From: Lysobacterales bacterium
Lineage (GTDB): Bacteria > Pseudomonadota > Gammaproteobacteria > Xanthomonadales > SZUA-36
Assembly (NCBI GenBank): GCA_014238945.1
Contig: JABAAB010000070.1
Span: 1 to 64,000, forward strand
Direction: 5' to 3'
Length of the DNA: 64,000 bases
Made by a program: the position numbers and the translations under genes. The notes under the pieces are model-generated. The model worked only from the letters and a program-made list of their open reading frames with translations. It was not told the origin of the DNA and made no database searches. Shown here piece after piece: positions 22,914-35,486 of the stretch (position 1 is its first letter; every line of letters begins with the position of its first letter).

Positions 22914-24773
22914 TTGCCGCAATTATTTGCTTCAATAATCACCTGGATTGCTGTGTCCGGCCGGTTGCTGGCCATCAGCGGTACACTTTGGTTCTCTGCA
23001 TCGCTATTCGCGCAAGATCTGGTACGTCATACGCTCAGTTTTCCATCCAACCGTGAGCAAACCATACAGGTCCATTCCGAATTTCCGGTGCAGGGTGCGG
23101 TCACCGAACTGTTCATGCCTGGGTGGACACCCGGTTCATACCTGATCAGGGATTTTGCGGCCAATATCAGCCGAATTAAGGTCGAATCAGACGACGGCCG
23201 AAAATTGCAGATTCAAAAAGCCGGTAAGGACCACTGGGTAGTCAATACGGAGCAGGTCGCCACACTGGTGGTCGATTACGAAGTGTTCACCCCGTCGATG
23301 GATGTAAACAGCAGTTGGGCAAGCAGGGATTTTATATTGTTGAATGGTGCCTCCGTGTTTCTCTACACGCCAACCAGCCGTCTGCTACAGCATCGATTGA
23401 GTATTCACGCCGACCAGCAAAGGGGGGAAGTATTCACAGCCCTGGTTCGAACTGGCCAGGCAGCGGTTTTTCTGGCGGAAAATTATGATGAATTACTGGA
23501 CAACCCCGTGGTCATTGCCAATGCACCATCATACCGGTTCAATGTCAGACGCCAGGACTATGTATTGGTCAATGTGGGTGAAAATGGGTTCTGGGATGGT
23601 AAACGTGCCTCAGATGATGTACGGAAAATTGTTTCAGAAACTCAGTCATTCTGGCATTTCAATCCCTTGACCAGACCCTATTGGTTTCTCAATTTTGCAA
23701 TAGACTCACGGGGTGGATTGGAGCACGATCACAGTACCGTTATCATGACTGGCCGCAGACAAATGCGTAACCGTGGTGAATACATCAAGTGGCTTGGTGT
23801 GGTCGCACATGAATTTTTCCACGTTTGGAATGTACGGCGTATGAGACCTGCCGAATTGGCCAGTTATGATTACCAGAATGAGCAGTACACGACCCAGCTA
23901 TGGCTGGCGGAGGGTCTCAGCAGCTATTACGACAATTTGCTCTTGTCCCGTTCCGGTCTTATCACACCCGAGGAGTACATGGAATTACTGGCCCGGGATA
24001 TTCACCGTCTGGAGAATACACCCGGAAGGCACGAGCAGTCTGTCAGCGAGGCTTCGGTGGACGCCTGGGTACGTCACTATAAGCCCAATTCCAATTCGAT
24101 AAACAGCACCATCAGTTATTACACCAAGGGTGCAGTCATCGGGTTCGTGCTGGATACCTTTCTGAGAGAGGAGAGCAGGAATAAGCATGATCTGGATGAA
24201 GTCATGCAGAAAATGTACAGCTTGTACTCAGATCAGCCCTATACAACGACAGATTTCGAAAATGTGGTTAAATCAGTGGGTGGAGAGAAGCCGGCTGAAC
24301 TTCTCAGGTCGCTGTTGGAATCAACCGCCGAGCTTGATGTTGACTCTGCATTATCCTGGTATGGATTGGTTTTGAACCGGGATCCGGTTGCACATCAGGC
24401 CAAATTGAACGGAGAGACACTAGAGAGTGGGTTTGGGGTAATTTGGAACGAAACCACTCCCAATCTGGTAGTCAAATCCGTATTGTCCGGTTCCAGTGGG
24501 GCCAGTGCTGGTATTCTGCCGGAAGATGAGTTGTTGGCCATAGGTAATGAGCGGGTGACCAAAGACTCGTTGCACGCATTGTTGACCAGCTTCAGACCCG
24601 GGGAAAGTACCAGTGTGCTGCTTGCCCGCCGTGGCAGAGTACTGACGCTTGATCTGGAGTTGGAAAGCGCGATACCGGAGCGGTTTGACATATTGTTAAA
24701 ATCCGGTTTCAAAAAGCGCCATATCGTTCGCTTACAAAGTTTACTCGGGCAAAACCTACGGAGTGAGCCATAA
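22914..24773 (+). CDS. M61 family glycyl-aminopeptidase-like metallopeptidase with C-terminal PDZ-like region (TTG start)
   Basis: HEFFHVWNVRRMRP zinc motif plus downstream WLAEGLSSYYD; C-terminal SGASAGILPEDELLAIGNERV PDZ-like; one nt after previous stop. Confidence 0.9.
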   Translation: MPQLFASIITWIAVSGRLLAISGTLWFSASLFAQDLVRHTLSFPSNREQTIQVHSEFPVQGAVTELFMPGWTPGSYLIRDFAANISRIKVESDDGRKLQIQKAGKDHWVVNTEQVATLVVDYEVFTPSMDVNSSWASRDFILLNGASVFLYTPTSRLLQHRLSIHADQQRGEVFTALVRTGQAAVFLAENYDELLDNPVVIANAPSYRFNVRRQDYVLVNVGENGFWDGKRASDDVRKIVSETQSFWHFNPLTRPYWFLNFAIDSRGGLEHDHSTVIMTGRRQMRNRGEYIKWLGVVAHEFFHVWNVRRMRPAELASYDYQNEQYTTQLWLAEGLSSYYDNLLLSRSGLITPEEYMELLARDIHRLENTPGRHEQSVSEASVDAWVRHYKPNSNSINSTISYYTKGAVIGFVLDTFLREESRNKHDLDEVMQKMYSLYSDQPYTTTDFENVVKSVGGEKPAELLRSLLESTAELDVDSALSWYGLVLNRDPVAHQAKLNGETLESGFGVIWNETTPNLVVKSVLSGSSGASAGILPEDELLAIGNERVTKDSLHALLTSFRPGESTSVLLARRGRVLTLDLELESAIPERFDILLKSGFKKRHIVRLQSLLGQNLRSEP

Positions 24774-24881
24774 ACTGGCTGAAACGACACCCATTGTGTC
24801 GCCTGGTGCGTAATAATTTCCGCCGGGTTCAGACAATATGGTGAGTCAATCCCTTCCTGCCCCGGTAATTGGAGTACTGTC

Positions 24882-25625
24882 ATGAAATTCAGATGTTCAC
24901 TCATCTTTTCGATCATGCTGACGCCAGTATTTGTACCGGCCGGTTTTGCACAAATTTTTGATAACCCCCAAAATCTTCAAGTGTTACCCAAGGATATATC
25001 ACCCCAGGAGTTGGGCGATACCATGAAGGGATTTGCCCTGGGAACTGGCAATCGCTGCAGTACATGCCATGTGGGGGAAGAGGGTCAACCGCTCACAAGC
25101 TATGATTTTTCTAATGATGAGAAAGAGATGAAGATCAAGGCCAGGGCCATGCTGAAAATGGTGAATGACATCAACAGCAACCACCTGCAGGACATGGGTG
25201 AAAGTCGACTCAAAGTGGGCTGTGTAACCTGTCACCGCGGTCTCAACAAGCCCTGGTTGACGGCTGACACGCTCAACAATGCCGCAGATGAAGGTGGCGC
25301 TGATAAAATGGTAGAGGAATATGCGGCCCTGCGCGAACGATACTATGGAACGCACAGTTACGATTTCAGTGAATTCACACTTTCAGAAATTGTAAAAACC
25401 CGGTCAGGAGCCGGTCATAATGACCAGGCCAGAGCACTGCTGGACCTCATGCTTGAGGAAAACCAGCAATCATTTATGGCCCATTTTTTATATGGCCAGA
25501 TTGATGATGAAGACAGAAATAATGAATCAGCCATCGGTCATTACGAAAAGGCCATGGAAATTAACCCGAGGTCGAAACGATTTATCGATCCAAGGCTTGA
25601 GAAACTCCGGGGACCGTCGGAGTAG
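24882..25625 (+). CDS. Diheme c-type cytochrome of photosynthetic reaction-centre cytochrome subunit type, with TPR-like tail
   Basis: Signal peptide, NLQVLPKDISPQELGDTMKGFALGTGNRCSTCH and GCVTCHRG heme motifs; C-term AIGHYEKAMEINPRSKRFIDPR TPR-like. Confidence 0.82.
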   Translation: MKFRCSLIFSIMLTPVFVPAGFAQIFDNPQNLQVLPKDISPQELGDTMKGFALGTGNRCSTCHVGEEGQPLTSYDFSNDEKEMKIKARAMLKMVNDINSNHLQDMGESRLKVGCVTCHRGLNKPWLTADTLNNAADEGGADKMVEEYAALRERYYGTHSYDFSEFTLSEIVKTRSGAGHNDQARALLDLMLEENQQSFMAHFLYGQIDDEDRNNESAIGHYEKAMEINPRSKRFIDPRLEKLRGPSE

Positions 25626-25669
25626 GGACCTTCTGGTCGAATTTCAGAAAAAAAACCCGGAATACGAGT

Positions 25670-27511
25670 TCAGTCCAGTAGTTTTTTTGCGTTCCTGCTT
25701 GCTGTCTTTCGCTCATGTTCCTTCAGATGAAGTTTACGGATGCGTATTGACTCGGGTGTTACTTCCACCAGTTCATCATCCTGAATGAATTCCATGGCTT
25801 GTTCCAGGCTCAATTTCTGGTAGGCCGCCAACAGAATGTTGTCATCCTTTATTACGGTACGGATATTGGTCAGTTGTTTGGCCTTCAGTGGGTTGACGGT
25901 CAGATCATTTCCACGGTTGTGGACACCAATGAGTTGGCCCTCGTAAACATCTACACCAGCCTCGATAATCATGCGGCCGCGATCTTGTAGATTGAACAGG
26001 GCATAGGCCACGGATTTTCCGGTGCTGTTTGATATCAGCACACCGTTATTACGCGTAGAAATGGGTGCAGAATGATAGGGTCCGTATGATTCAAAAGTGT
26101 GAAACAACAACCCTGTCCCTGCGGTGACGGTACGGAACTCTGACTGGAACCCGATCAACCCGCGTGCCGGAATCCTGTAGTCCAGGCGGATACGGCCTTT
26201 GCCGTCCGGTTGCATGTCTTGCAGTATGCCACGGCGTTCCCCGAGTCTCTCCATCACAGCGCCCTGGTAGTCGGATTCCAAATCGACAACCAGCGACTCG
26301 TAGGGTTCCTGGGTCTCACCGTTTTGTGTTTGCAGAATGACTTCGGGTCTCGATATAGCCATTTCGTAGCCTTCACGACGCATGGTTTCGATCAGGATTG
26401 AGAGGTGAAGCTCCCCACGTCCCGAAACCTTGAATTTTTCTGCGTCTGCCGTTTCCTCAATCCGAAGGGCCACATTGTGGCTGGCTTCACGCAGTAATCG
26501 TTCACGTAATTGCCTGCTGGTCAGAAACTTTCCTTCACGACCCGCAAAGGGTGAATTGTTGACCCGGAATGTCATACTGATGGTCGGTTCGTCCACCGAT
26601 AGCGGTGGCAGAGCTTCTACAGCATCCCGGTCGCACAGGGTATCCGAAATACGCAGTTTCTCTACCCCGGTTACGGCGATGATGTCACCCGCCCTCGCTT
26701 CGCTGATCTCGCGTCGCTCAAGGCCCCTGAATCCCAATACCTGCAAAATACGGGCGTTGTGCCTTTCACCGTAACGGTCGACCACGGTAATCCGTTGATT
26801 TGGTTTTACACTGCCACGTTGAATACGGCCTATACCGATGACACCAACATAGGTGTTGTAATCGAGCGTGGTTACGCGCATCTGAAATGGACCATGGGGG
26901 TCCACTTCCGGGCATTGCACCTCGTTCGCAATCGTTTCGAACAGGGGTGTCATGTCACCCTGCTGTGTGCTGTCATCAAGACCGGCATATCCTTGCAGCG
27001 CAGAGGCATAAACTACCGGAAAATCCAATTGCTCATCACTGGCCCCGAGACGGTCAAACAGATCAAATGTCTGGTCAAGGACCCATTGTGGTCGAGCGCC
27101 ATCGCGATCAATTTTATTGATTACTACCACTGGTCGAAATCCCATGTCGAAAGCTTTCTGGGTTACAAAGCGGGTCTGTGGCATCGGACCATCCACGGCA
27201 TCTACCAGCAGCAATACGGAGTCAACCATGCTCAGTATTCTTTCAACTTCACCCCCGAAATCGGCATGCCCTGGTGTGTCAACGATATTGATTCGATATT
27301 GTTCTGTATTGCTCTTCCAGTCGATGGCGGTGTTCTTGGAAAGTATCGTGATGCCACGTTCCTTTTCCAGTTCGTTGGAATCCATGACCCGTTCAGGGGT
27401 GACAAAATGCTCGCCCAAAGTGCCCGATTGCTGCAGCAATTGATCCACCAGGGTGGTTTTGCCGTGATCAACATGGGCAATGATGGCGATATTTCTCAGA
27501 TTTTTTATCAC
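25670..27511 (-). CDS. typA: Translational GTPase TypA/BipA
   Basis: 613 aa, [30 protein letters not shown]. Confidence 0.97.
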   Translation of the reverse strand: MIKNLRNIAIIAHVDHGKTTLVDQLLQQSGTLGEHFVTPERVMDSNELEKERGITILSKNTAIDWKSNTEQYRINIVDTPGHADFGGEVERILSMVDSVLLLVDAVDGPMPQTRFVTQKAFDMGFRPVVVINKIDRDGARPQWVLDQTFDLFDRLGASDEQLDFPVVYASALQGYAGLDDSTQQGDMTPLFETIANEVQCPEVDPHGPFQMRVTTLDYNTYVGVIGIGRIQRGSVKPNQRITVVDRYGERHNARILQVLGFRGLERREISEARAGDIIAVTGVEKLRISDTLCDRDAVEALPPLSVDEPTISMTFRVNNSPFAGREGKFLTSRQLRERLLREASHNVALRIEETADAEKFKVSGRGELHLSILIETMRREGYEMAISRPEVILQTQNGETQEPYESLVVDLESDYQGAVMERLGERRGILQDMQPDGKGRIRLDYRIPARGLIGFQSEFRTVTAGTGLLFHTFESYGPYHSAPISTRNNGVLISNSTGKSVAYALFNLQDRGRMIIEAGVDVYEGQLIGVHNRGNDLTVNPLKAKQLTNIRTVIKDDNILLAAYQKLSLEQAMEFIQDDELVEVTPESIRIRKLHLKEHERKTASRNAKKLLD

Positions 27512-27643
27512 AATGAATTCCAGCAGACCGGACCAGTGTTAATGTGGTCTCAAGCGCGCGCAAGGTACACGCTTTGCCGGGTTTACGCAATGTTTTTCTT
27601 GTAAAAACAGCAGGATATTTTAAACAGACGGGTTTCGCAGGCT

Positions 27644-28771
27644 CTAAGTACTGGTCAAATTGAAACCCAGCCCTCGTAGCATTCGGGCGCTGGCCTGGTC
27701 AATGGTCCGCACCCGGTAGGAAGCAAATTCGTACCGTTCGGGATAGTTCTTTCTCAGTCGATCGATTTGCACGTTATCTTTTGCAGGTAACAATTGGGCC
27801 AAAGCCCGCAGTGCTGCATCGTCCCTGGCTATCTGACAACTGGCTTGGATTGACAGGCTGAGCAGGTCTTGCGTATGGACAGTGCCAGGAAACTCCAGGT
27901 CCATAATATTCCCGTTATCTGTTTTACCCGCAGCTGGATGGAGGGAAAATGCATCACAAAAGGCACGATAGATCATTGCGGAACCCGAGCGCTTGCCCAT
28001 ATTACTGTAGCCGGCTACGTGCGGTGTGGCCACGGTGACCAAATCAAGTAAGCCGGTGTTGATTCGGGGTTCATCCGGCCAGACGTCGAGTGCGGCATGC
28101 AACCGGCCTGATCTCAGACTTGAGTGCAGACATTGGCTGTCAATCACTTCACTACGCGCCGCGTTGACCAGCAGTGTTCCCGGTGCAATATTTGCCAATC
28201 GGTCGCGGCCAAGTAGGTGCTTGGTAGGATAGTTACCGGTAGTGGTTAGCGGCACATGCAAACTGATGATGTTGCACTCGCATGCCTCATCCATTGTGAC
28301 CAGTTGTCTCATACCCTGGTCCTGCAATGGTGGGTCACAGCAGACCACTGGTATTTCCAGGCACTTAAGCAGTTCCTGTAGTCGGCTTCCTACGTTCCCC
28401 CTGCCAATGATCCCAACTTTCTGCCGTAAAAAATCCCGCCCCAGGCGTTCACAGGCCAACCACATCATGGCCAGTGAGTACTGAGCCGCAGCATCGGCAT
28501 TGCATCCCGGTGCGTGAGCCCACGGAATATTGTGTGATTCCAGAAATTTTGTATCAATATGGTCTATGCCAATGGTTGCGCTGCCCACGAAGCGGATTTT
28601 CGTACCCTCCAACAGTTCCCTGTTTACCCTTGTCACCGAGCGCACAAGCAAGACATCCGCATTGGCAAGTTGGGATCGATCGATGTTCCTGCCATTGAGT
28701 CTCAGCAACTGACCGTGCCGGCCGAATGTTTCAGTGAGCATGGGCATGTTCTGATCTGCAATAATTTTCAT
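27644..28771 (-). CDS. pdxB: 4-phosphoerythronate dehydrogenase
   Basis: MKIIADQNMPMLTETFG...VGSATIGIDHIDTKFLESHNIPWAHAPGCNADA; ATG at 28771 instead of ORF start 28990. Confidence 0.94.
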   Translation of the reverse strand: MKIIADQNMPMLTETFGRHGQLLRLNGRNIDRSQLANADVLLVRSVTRVNRELLEGTKIRFVGSATIGIDHIDTKFLESHNIPWAHAPGCNADAAAQYSLAMMWLACERLGRDFLRQKVGIIGRGNVGSRLQELLKCLEIPVVCCDPPLQDQGMRQLVTMDEACECNIISLHVPLTTTGNYPTKHLLGRDRLANIAPGTLLVNAARSEVIDSQCLHSSLRSGRLHAALDVWPDEPRINTGLLDLVTVATPHVAGYSNMGKRSGSAMIYRAFCDAFSLHPAAGKTDNGNIMDLEFPGTVHTQDLLSLSIQASCQIARDDAALRALAQLLPAKDNVQIDRLRKNYPERYEFASYRVRTIDQASARMLRGLGFNLTST

Positions 28772-28933
28772 TTCGGCATCTCTCCCGTTGCCCGAAAGGA
28801 TGATATCGGTCCGCTCAGACCGGACCTTCCGGATTGGAATTCGGGTACAATGGTACAGATTATTCAAGGTGCTTACAGCAGGTCGTTCAGACTGCGTTTT
28901 CAGCATCAAAAAATTGTCTTCAAGGAGCTTTGA

Positions 28934-29914
28934 ATGAATCAACCCGTACGGATTGCAATTACCGGTGCTGCCGGTCAGATCGGCTATCAATTGTGTTTCA
29001 GAATTGCCGCCGGCGACATGTTGGGTTTGGATCAGCCCGTCATATTGCAGTTACTTGAAATTACCCCGGCACTGGGGGCCCTGGAAGGGGTGGTTATGGA
29101 ATTGAAAGACGCTGCCTTCCCGCTTTTGACCGATGTCGTGTTCACTGATGACGCCAACGTCGCATTCAAGGATACTGATTACGCATTGCTGGTGGGCGCG
29201 AGACCGCGTGGCCCGGGGATGGAACGGGCGGACCTGTTGTCGGCGAACGGTAAAATATTCGGACCACAGGGCCGCGCAATGAATGAGCATTCAAGCCGTC
29301 ATATAAAGGTACTTGTGGTGGGCAATCCTGCCAATACCAATGCACTTATTGCACGATCACACGCTGCGGATCTGGACCAGCGTAACTTTACTGCGATGAC
29401 ACGCCTGGATCATAATCGCGCAAAGGCGCAGTTGGCTGAGCAAACCGGAATACACCATGACCTGGTTCGTAAAATGGTGATTTGGGGCAATCATTCATCA
29501 ACCCAATATCCCGATATAAACCATGCCGATGTTGACGGTCAAAAGGCAACTGACATCACCACGCAGGATTGGTGCCGTGAAGTATTCATACCCACTGTAC
29601 AGCAACGAGGCGCCGCGATTATCAGGGCACGGGGTGCATCAAGTGCCGCCTCTGCTGCATCCGCTGCTATAGACCACATGCGCAGTTGGGCTCTTGGAAC
29701 CGGGGAAGATGACTGGGTGTCAATGGCCGTGCCGTCCGACGGTAGTTATGGTATTGCGCCCGGTGTTATTTATTCTTTTCCGTGCACCTGCAGCAATGGA
29801 AGTTATCAAATAGTGCAGGGTCTGGAAATCGATCCTTTCTCCCGCGCAAGAATGGACGCATCTGATGCCGAGTTACGAGAAGAGCGGGCAGCGATTGAAG
29901 ATCTGCTGGGTTGA
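28934..29914 (+). CDS. mdh: Malate dehydrogenase
   Basis: 326 aa, [41 protein letters not shown]. Confidence 0.96.
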   Translation: MNQPVRIAITGAAGQIGYQLCFRIAAGDMLGLDQPVILQLLEITPALGALEGVVMELKDAAFPLLTDVVFTDDANVAFKDTDYALLVGARPRGPGMERADLLSANGKIFGPQGRAMNEHSSRHIKVLVVGNPANTNALIARSHAADLDQRNFTAMTRLDHNRAKAQLAEQTGIHHDLVRKMVIWGNHSSTQYPDINHADVDGQKATDITTQDWCREVFIPTVQQRGAAIIRARGASSAASAASAAIDHMRSWALGTGEDDWVSMAVPSDGSYGIAPGVIYSFPCTCSNGSYQIVQGLEIDPFSRARMDASDAELREERAAIEDLLG

Positions 29915-29950
29915 TGTCATCCAGCGAATGCCATTGCCAGGAGTACACAA

Positions 29951-30853
29951 GTGATCTCATCATCGGGCAGTAAATTTCGCCAGGCCGTGGCTGAAAACAA
30001 GCCACTGCAGGTTGTCGGTGCCATCAATGCATTTACCGCGCGAATGGCAAAAAATGTCGGTCACAAGGCAATATATCTTTCCGGTGGGGGGGTGGCTGCA
30101 AATTCCCTGGGTATGCCGGACCTTGGAATAAGTACGCTGGAAGATGTCCTGACCGATGCCCGGCGTATCACAGATGTCTGTGAGTTGCCTTTGCTTGTCG
30201 ATGTGGATACGGGTTTCGGTGGTGCATTCAATATTGTCCGTACGGTGAGATCGATGATAAAGGCTGGTGTGGCCGCGATCCATATCGAAGACCAGGTTGC
30301 TGCCAAGCGCTGTGGCCACAGACCGGGCAAGGCGATCGTGAGCCTGGCTGAAATGACTGACCGGATCAAGGCTGCGGCAGATGCCCGGACAGACGAAGAT
30401 TTCGTATTAATGGCAAGAACTGACGCGCTGGCTGTCGAAGGGATGGAAAGCGCCGTTGAACGTGCAGTTGCCTGCGTAGAAGCCGGAGCGGATATGATCT
30501 TTCCGGAGGCCATCAGAACACTGGAGCAATACACTGAGTTCAAGCGGTCTGTAGATGTACCGATATTGGCCAATATTACAGAATTTGGGCATACCCCCCT
30601 GTTCACCAGTGCAGAGCTCCACGCTGCCGGTGTCGAAATCGTGTTGTACTGTTGCTCGGCTTACCGGGCCATGAACAAGGCCGCTTTCGACACCTACGTG
30701 TCCATCAGACAACAGGGTCATCAAAAAGACATGCTGGCCCGTATGCAAACCCGGGATGAGTTGTACCAGCATCTCGGTTATCACGAATATGAACAAAAAC
30801 TGGATGAATTGTTCAAGAGCAGGAATAACCTGGAGGGACAAATAGATGAGTAA
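29951..30853 (+). CDS. prpB: 2-methylisocitrate lyase
   Basis: [36 protein letters not shown]. Confidence 0.95.
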   Translation: MISSSGSKFRQAVAENKPLQVVGAINAFTARMAKNVGHKAIYLSGGGVAANSLGMPDLGISTLEDVLTDARRITDVCELPLLVDVDTGFGGAFNIVRTVRSMIKAGVAAIHIEDQVAAKRCGHRPGKAIVSLAEMTDRIKAAADARTDEDFVLMARTDALAVEGMESAVERAVACVEAGADMIFPEAIRTLEQYTEFKRSVDVPILANITEFGHTPLFTSAELHAAGVEIVLYCCSAYRAMNKAAFDTYVSIRQQGHQKDMLARMQTRDELYQHLGYHEYEQKLDELFKSRNNLEGQIDE

Positions 30854-31967
30854 GGATAAAAACGCCGCGGGTCTACGCGGCCAGTCAGCTGGCCAGACGG
30901 CTATTTGTACGGTAGGAGCGGAGGGGAACAGTCTGCGTTACCGCGGTTTTGATGTGGTCGAGTTGGCAGACCAATCCACGTTCTATGAAACGGCCCACCT
31001 GATTTTGAAAGGGCATCTTCCGGTTCTTGCTGAACTCAATGCCTGGAAAGCAAAGCTCAAGAGAATGCGCGGATTGCCTCTCCCACTGCGGGAAGTGCTG
31101 GAAAGAATTCCCGCCGACAGCCATCCCATGGATGTGATGCGTACCGGTTGTTCATTTCTTGGTAATCTTGAAATGGAGGGAGACTTTTCAAATCAGGCAG
31201 ATGTTGCAGACAGGTTACTGGCTGCATTTCCGTCCATTATTACCTATTGGTACCGATACAGTCATGACGGGATTCGTATAGAAACCGAGACCGACGATGA
31301 CACCATTGGAGGCCATTTTCTGCACATGTTACATGGAAAGGAAGCCGATGAAGTTTCTACACGTGTCATGGATGTTTCGTTGATTCTCTATGCAGAGCAT
31401 GAGTTCAATGCTTCCACTTTTACCGCCCGTGTATGCGCGTCGACCCTGTCTGACCTGTATTCATGTGTTACAGCCGCAATTGGATCATTGCGTGGACCAT
31501 TGCACGGTGGTGCAAACGAGGCGGCGATGGATATGATCGAACAATACACCTCGGTCGATGAGGCTGTTGAGGACATCTATCGAAAATTGAAGGTCAGGGA
31601 ACTGATCATGGGCTTTGGCCACGCGGTGTACAAGGTACGTGACCCACGCAATGCCATTATCAAACAATGGTCAAGACAGCTTGCTGCTAAGGTGGGGAAT
31701 ATGAGGCTGTATGAGATTTCGGCAGCAATTGAGCGGGTGATGAAAGAAGAGAAAAACATGTTTGCCAATGCTGATTTCTTTCATGCCAGCGCTTACCATT
31801 TCATGAGAATACCGACCAAACTGTTCACACCGATATTTGTCATGTCAAGGATCACGGGCTGGGCTGCGCATTGCTTCGAACAACGCGCTGACAACCGGAT
31901 CATCCGGCCTGGTGCCGAATATATCGGTCACGACGACAGGTCATACATTCCTATTGGTTCCAGGTAG
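30846..31967 (+). CDS. prpC: 2-methylcitrate synthase
   Basis: Citrate synthase fold motifs [26 protein letters not shown]; overlap with prpB. Confidence 0.95.
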   Translation: MSKDKNAAGLRGQSAGQTAICTVGAEGNSLRYRGFDVVELADQSTFYETAHLILKGHLPVLAELNAWKAKLKRMRGLPLPLREVLERIPADSHPMDVMRTGCSFLGNLEMEGDFSNQADVADRLLAAFPSIITYWYRYSHDGIRIETETDDDTIGGHFLHMLHGKEADEVSTRVMDVSLILYAEHEFNASTFTARVCASTLSDLYSCVTAAIGSLRGPLHGGANEAAMDMIEQYTSVDEAVEDIYRKLKVRELIMGFGHAVYKVRDPRNAIIKQWSRQLAAKVGNMRLYEISAAIERVMKEEKNMFANADFFHASAYHFMRIPTKLFTPIFVMSRITGWAAHCFEQRADNRIIRPGAEYIGHDDRSYIPIGSR

Positions 31968-31980
31968 GAGGTCGGTACAG

Positions 31981-33429
31981 ATGTCAAACATTGGAACCCG
32001 TTCCACCGATCGGCCGCAAGCCGATCGGGTCATTCAGGATATCGCGGATTACGTTTGTGATTTTGAGATCAAAAGCGACCTGGCATACTCCACCGCACAC
32101 TATTGTTTGATTGATAGCCTGGCCTGTTCGATGCTGGCTTTGAAGTTTCCGGATTGCACACGCCTTTTGGGCCCGGTGGTACCTGGTGCGACAATGACGG
32201 GGGGGGCACGTGTAGTCGGTACAGGTTATGAACTGGACCCCGCACAAGCCGCGTTTAACCTGGGCACCCTGATACGTTATCTGGATTTCAATGACACCTG
32301 GCTGGCGGCGGAATGGGGCCACCCTTCTGATAATCTGGGTGCCATACTTGCGGTGGCAGACTATTTGTCGCGTTTGAGACTGTCAAGGGGGCTGGAGCCC
32401 TTGAATGTCTGTGACGTCCTGACAGCCATGATAAAAGCCCATGAAATCCAGGGTGTCCTGGCACTGGAGAACAGCTTTAACAAAGTGGGACTGGATCATG
32501 TTTTGCTGGTTCGGGTTGCATCGACGGCCGTGGTAACAAAGATGCTGGGAGGTGGTAAAGAGCAGGTTATCAATGCGGTATCCAACGCCTGGATCGACGG
32601 CGGAGCCCTGCGCACTTACCGGCATGCACCGAACACGGGTTCAAGAAAAAGCTGGGCCGCGGGCGATGCCTGCCGTCGCGCAGTTACACTGGCTTTAATG
32701 GCCGTGAATGGCGAAATGGGGTATCCATCCGCATTAACGGCCGAGGTCTGGGGTTTTTATGATGTGTTATTTAAAAACCAGCCGTTCAGATTTCAGCGTG
32801 GCTATGGCAGCTATGTCATGGAAAATGTGTTGTTCAAAATTTCTTTCCCCGCCGAATTCCATGCGCAGACTGCAGTGGAGTGCGCCCTGCAACTGCATGG
32901 TCAGGTCAAGGACCGGCTGGATGATGTTTCCAGGGTCGTAATTGAAACCCAGGAGGCCGGGGTTCGGATAATTGACAAAAGCGGCCCACTGGCAAACTAT
33001 GCCGACCGTGATCACTGTATCCAGTACATGGTGGCCGTGCCACTGATCATGGGTGAATTGAACGCCGATTCCTATGCCGATCAGGTGGCATCCGACCCGA
33101 GAATAGATATTCTGAGGGCAAAGATGGAAGTTACCGAGAATGAGAAATTCACCCGTGAATATTTCGATCCTGACAAACGCGGCATCGGAAACGCGTTGCA
33201 GGTGTTTTTTAACGACGGTTCAAACACACCACGTGTTGAAATAAGTTATCCCATCGGCCACAGAAGTCGTCGTGAAGAAGGTATTCCGGTTTTGGTACGA
33301 AAGTTTGAAAAGGCTGTTTCTGATCACTTTTCCAATGATCAGGCCGCAGTAATTCTTACTGCCGTTGCATCAAAAAATTCGTTACAGAAAATGGCTGTTC
33401 CGGAGTTCATTGATGACTGGGTAGTTTAG
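31981..33429 (+). CDS. prpD: 2-methylcitrate dehydratase (MmgE/PrpD)
   Basis: 482 aa, [33 protein letters not shown] 31981 instead of ORF start 31837. Confidence 0.95.
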   Translation: MSNIGTRSTDRPQADRVIQDIADYVCDFEIKSDLAYSTAHYCLIDSLACSMLALKFPDCTRLLGPVVPGATMTGGARVVGTGYELDPAQAAFNLGTLIRYLDFNDTWLAAEWGHPSDNLGAILAVADYLSRLRLSRGLEPLNVCDVLTAMIKAHEIQGVLALENSFNKVGLDHVLLVRVASTAVVTKMLGGGKEQVINAVSNAWIDGGALRTYRHAPNTGSRKSWAAGDACRRAVTLALMAVNGEMGYPSALTAEVWGFYDVLFKNQPFRFQRGYGSYVMENVLFKISFPAEFHAQTAVECALQLHGQVKDRLDDVSRVVIETQEAGVRIIDKSGPLANYADRDHCIQYMVAVPLIMGELNADSYADQVASDPRIDILRAKMEVTENEKFTREYFDPDKRGIGNALQVFFNDGSNTPRVEISYPIGHRSRREEGIPVLVRKFEKAVSDHFSNDQAAVILTAVASKNSLQKMAVPEFIDDWVV

Positions 33430-33600
33430 TTCTTATAAAGACCAGTCGCGGTATGAACAGCCCATAAATGGAATCCTCACCAGGAAAGTATCGGGAGATC
33501 CTCAGGTCCGGAAAATGATCTGAATTCAGAACATCCCGGCAAATCTCTGGGTGGAGAACCGTTCCAAAAGACCTTTCCCGGTGATGTTTAAGATCGGTTG

Positions 33601-34857
33601 TTAACGCTTCATGAAATTAAAAAACTCTGCGTTGGATTTGGTGGCCTTCAATTTATCCAGCATGAACTCGATTGCCTGGATTTCGTCCATTGGATGCAGA
33701 AGTTTTCGCAATATCCAAACTTTTTGAAGCTGATTCTGATCAATCATCAACTCCTCTCGCCTGGTGCCGGAGCGATTGATGTCTATTGCCGGGTAAACGC
33801 GTTTTTCCGCGATCCTGCGAGCAAGGTGAATTTCCATGTTACCGGTACCCTTGAACTCCTCGTAGATGACTTCATCCATCTTGGAGCCTGTTTCCACCAG
33901 TGCCGTGGCGATGATAGTAAGGGACCCCCCCTCTGACACGTTTCTGGCCGCACCGAAGAACCGTTTGGGTCTTTGCAGAGCGTTAGCGTCCACACCACCG
34001 GTCAAAACCTTGCCGGATGACGGCGCCACGGTGTTGTAGGCACGTGCCAGGCGGGTGATGGAATCCAGCAGGATGACCACGTCGTGTTTGTGTTCCACCA
34101 GTCTTTTTGCCCGTTCGATGACCATTTCGGCGACCTGTACATGTCGGGAAGCAGGTTCATCGAAGGTGCTGGAAATCACTTCAGCATCCACGGACCGTTT
34201 CATTTCTGTAACTTCCTCAGGACGTTCATCGATGAGGAGGATGATCATTTTGCAGTCTAGATGATTGGCGCGAATACTGCTTGCAATATTCTGCAACATG
34301 ATGGTTTTACCGGCTTTTGGTGGTGATACCACCAGACCGCGCTGACCGAAACCTATGGGGGATACGAGATCAATAATTCGGGATGTGATGTCTTCGGTAC
34401 TGCCGGTGCCTCGTTCCAGAATAGACTGTTTGACCGGAAACTCAGGTGTCAGGTTTTCAAACAGAATTTTCTGTTTGGCTGCATCCGGCGATTCGTAGTT
34501 GATTTCTTCGACTTTCAACAAGGCAAAATATCGTTCACTATCTTTCGGGGGACGTATCTTACCGGCAAGCATGTCGCCGGTACGCAAACTGAATCTCCTG
34601 ATCTGGCTGGGTGATACATAAATGTCATCCGGGCCGGCAAGATAGGAACTGTCTGCCGAGCGGAGAAAACCAAAGCCGTCCTGCAGTATTTCAAGTACCC
34701 CCAGTCCATAGATACTATCGCCATTTTTTGCATGCGCCTTGAGGATGGAAAAAATGACATCCTGTTTGCGCGAACGGGCGACCCCTTCTATTCCCATTTC
34801 GTTGGCAATGTCCTGCAGTGCCGCAATGGGCTTTTGCTTTAATTCTGATAGATTCAT
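33601..34857 (-). CDS. rho: Transcription termination factor Rho
   Basis: 418 aa, [14 protein letters not shown]...[24 protein letters not shown]. Confidence 0.98.
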   Translation of the reverse strand: MNLSELKQKPIAALQDIANEMGIEGVARSRKQDVIFSILKAHAKNGDSIYGLGVLEILQDGFGFLRSADSSYLAGPDDIYVSPSQIRRFSLRTGDMLAGKIRPPKDSERYFALLKVEEINYESPDAAKQKILFENLTPEFPVKQSILERGTGSTEDITSRIIDLVSPIGFGQRGLVVSPPKAGKTIMLQNIASSIRANHLDCKMIILLIDERPEEVTEMKRSVDAEVISSTFDEPASRHVQVAEMVIERAKRLVEHKHDVVILLDSITRLARAYNTVAPSSGKVLTGGVDANALQRPKRFFGAARNVSEGGSLTIIATALVETGSKMDEVIYEEFKGTGNMEIHLARRIAEKRVYPAIDINRSGTRREELMIDQNQLQKVWILRKLLHPMDEIQAIEFMLDKLKATKSNAEFFNFMKR

Positions 34858-35159
34858 GTTTTGTGCTTTTGGTTTACGGGCGTATGCCCTTGAGTGGTTT
34901 GAGATATCAATGTGACCAATCGTGGTCGATTCAGTTGTCAGGATTGAGCGGCTTCCACGCGAAGGCGCCAAATGTTGTTTTTAAATCTTGCTCCAATGGG
35001 TATAACTTTCTAAGGGAACGAGATGAATTCGGTAGTCAGACCGGGTGGAATACCCGCTATGGATGCGGCAAAATTATCATGTTCATTGTTCCGCGTCCAG
35101 CGAATTTGTGAATTTTTACTTCAACCCGGCCCCATTACCGGTGACCGGGTCGCTAATAA

Positions 35160-35486
35160 TTACAGGTTTTCTTCAACAAAAGAGGTGAGTGCTCCCTTTG
35201 ATACGGCCCCTACTTTGGTTGCCTGCACCTGGCCTCCCTTGAAAATCATCATGGTCGGAATGCCACGAATACTGTATTGCATTGGTGTAGCGCGGTTGGC
35301 GTCAATGTCCATTTTGGCAACAGTCAATTTACCTTCATATTCGTCCGCAATCTCGTGGATCAACGGTGCAATCATCTTGCACGGACCACACCACTCTGCC
35401 CAATAGTCGATCAGCACCGGGCCTTCGGCGTTTAATACTTTCTGTTCGAAGTCACCATCGGTGACATGGATAATGTTCTCGCTCAA
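35160..35486 (-). CDS. trxA: Thioredoxin
   Basis: [15 protein letters not shown], 108 aa. Confidence 0.98.
   Translation of the reverse strand: MSENIIHVTDGDFEQKVLNAEGPVLIDYWAEWCGPCKMIAPLIHEIADEYEGKLTVAKMDIDANRATPMQYSIRGIPTMMIFKGGQVQATKVGAVSKGALTSFVEENL

Noticed and set aside
26759-27604. 281-aa plus-strand ORF
   Set aside because: Entirely antisense to typA, whose frame is unmistakable; composition shadow ORF
33430-33600. Terminator between convergent prpD and rho
   Set aside because: No strong GC-rich stem with T tract could be found by eye
34818-35111. 97-aa plus-strand ORF upstream of rho
   Set aside because: Overlaps rho 5' end antisense; no motifs
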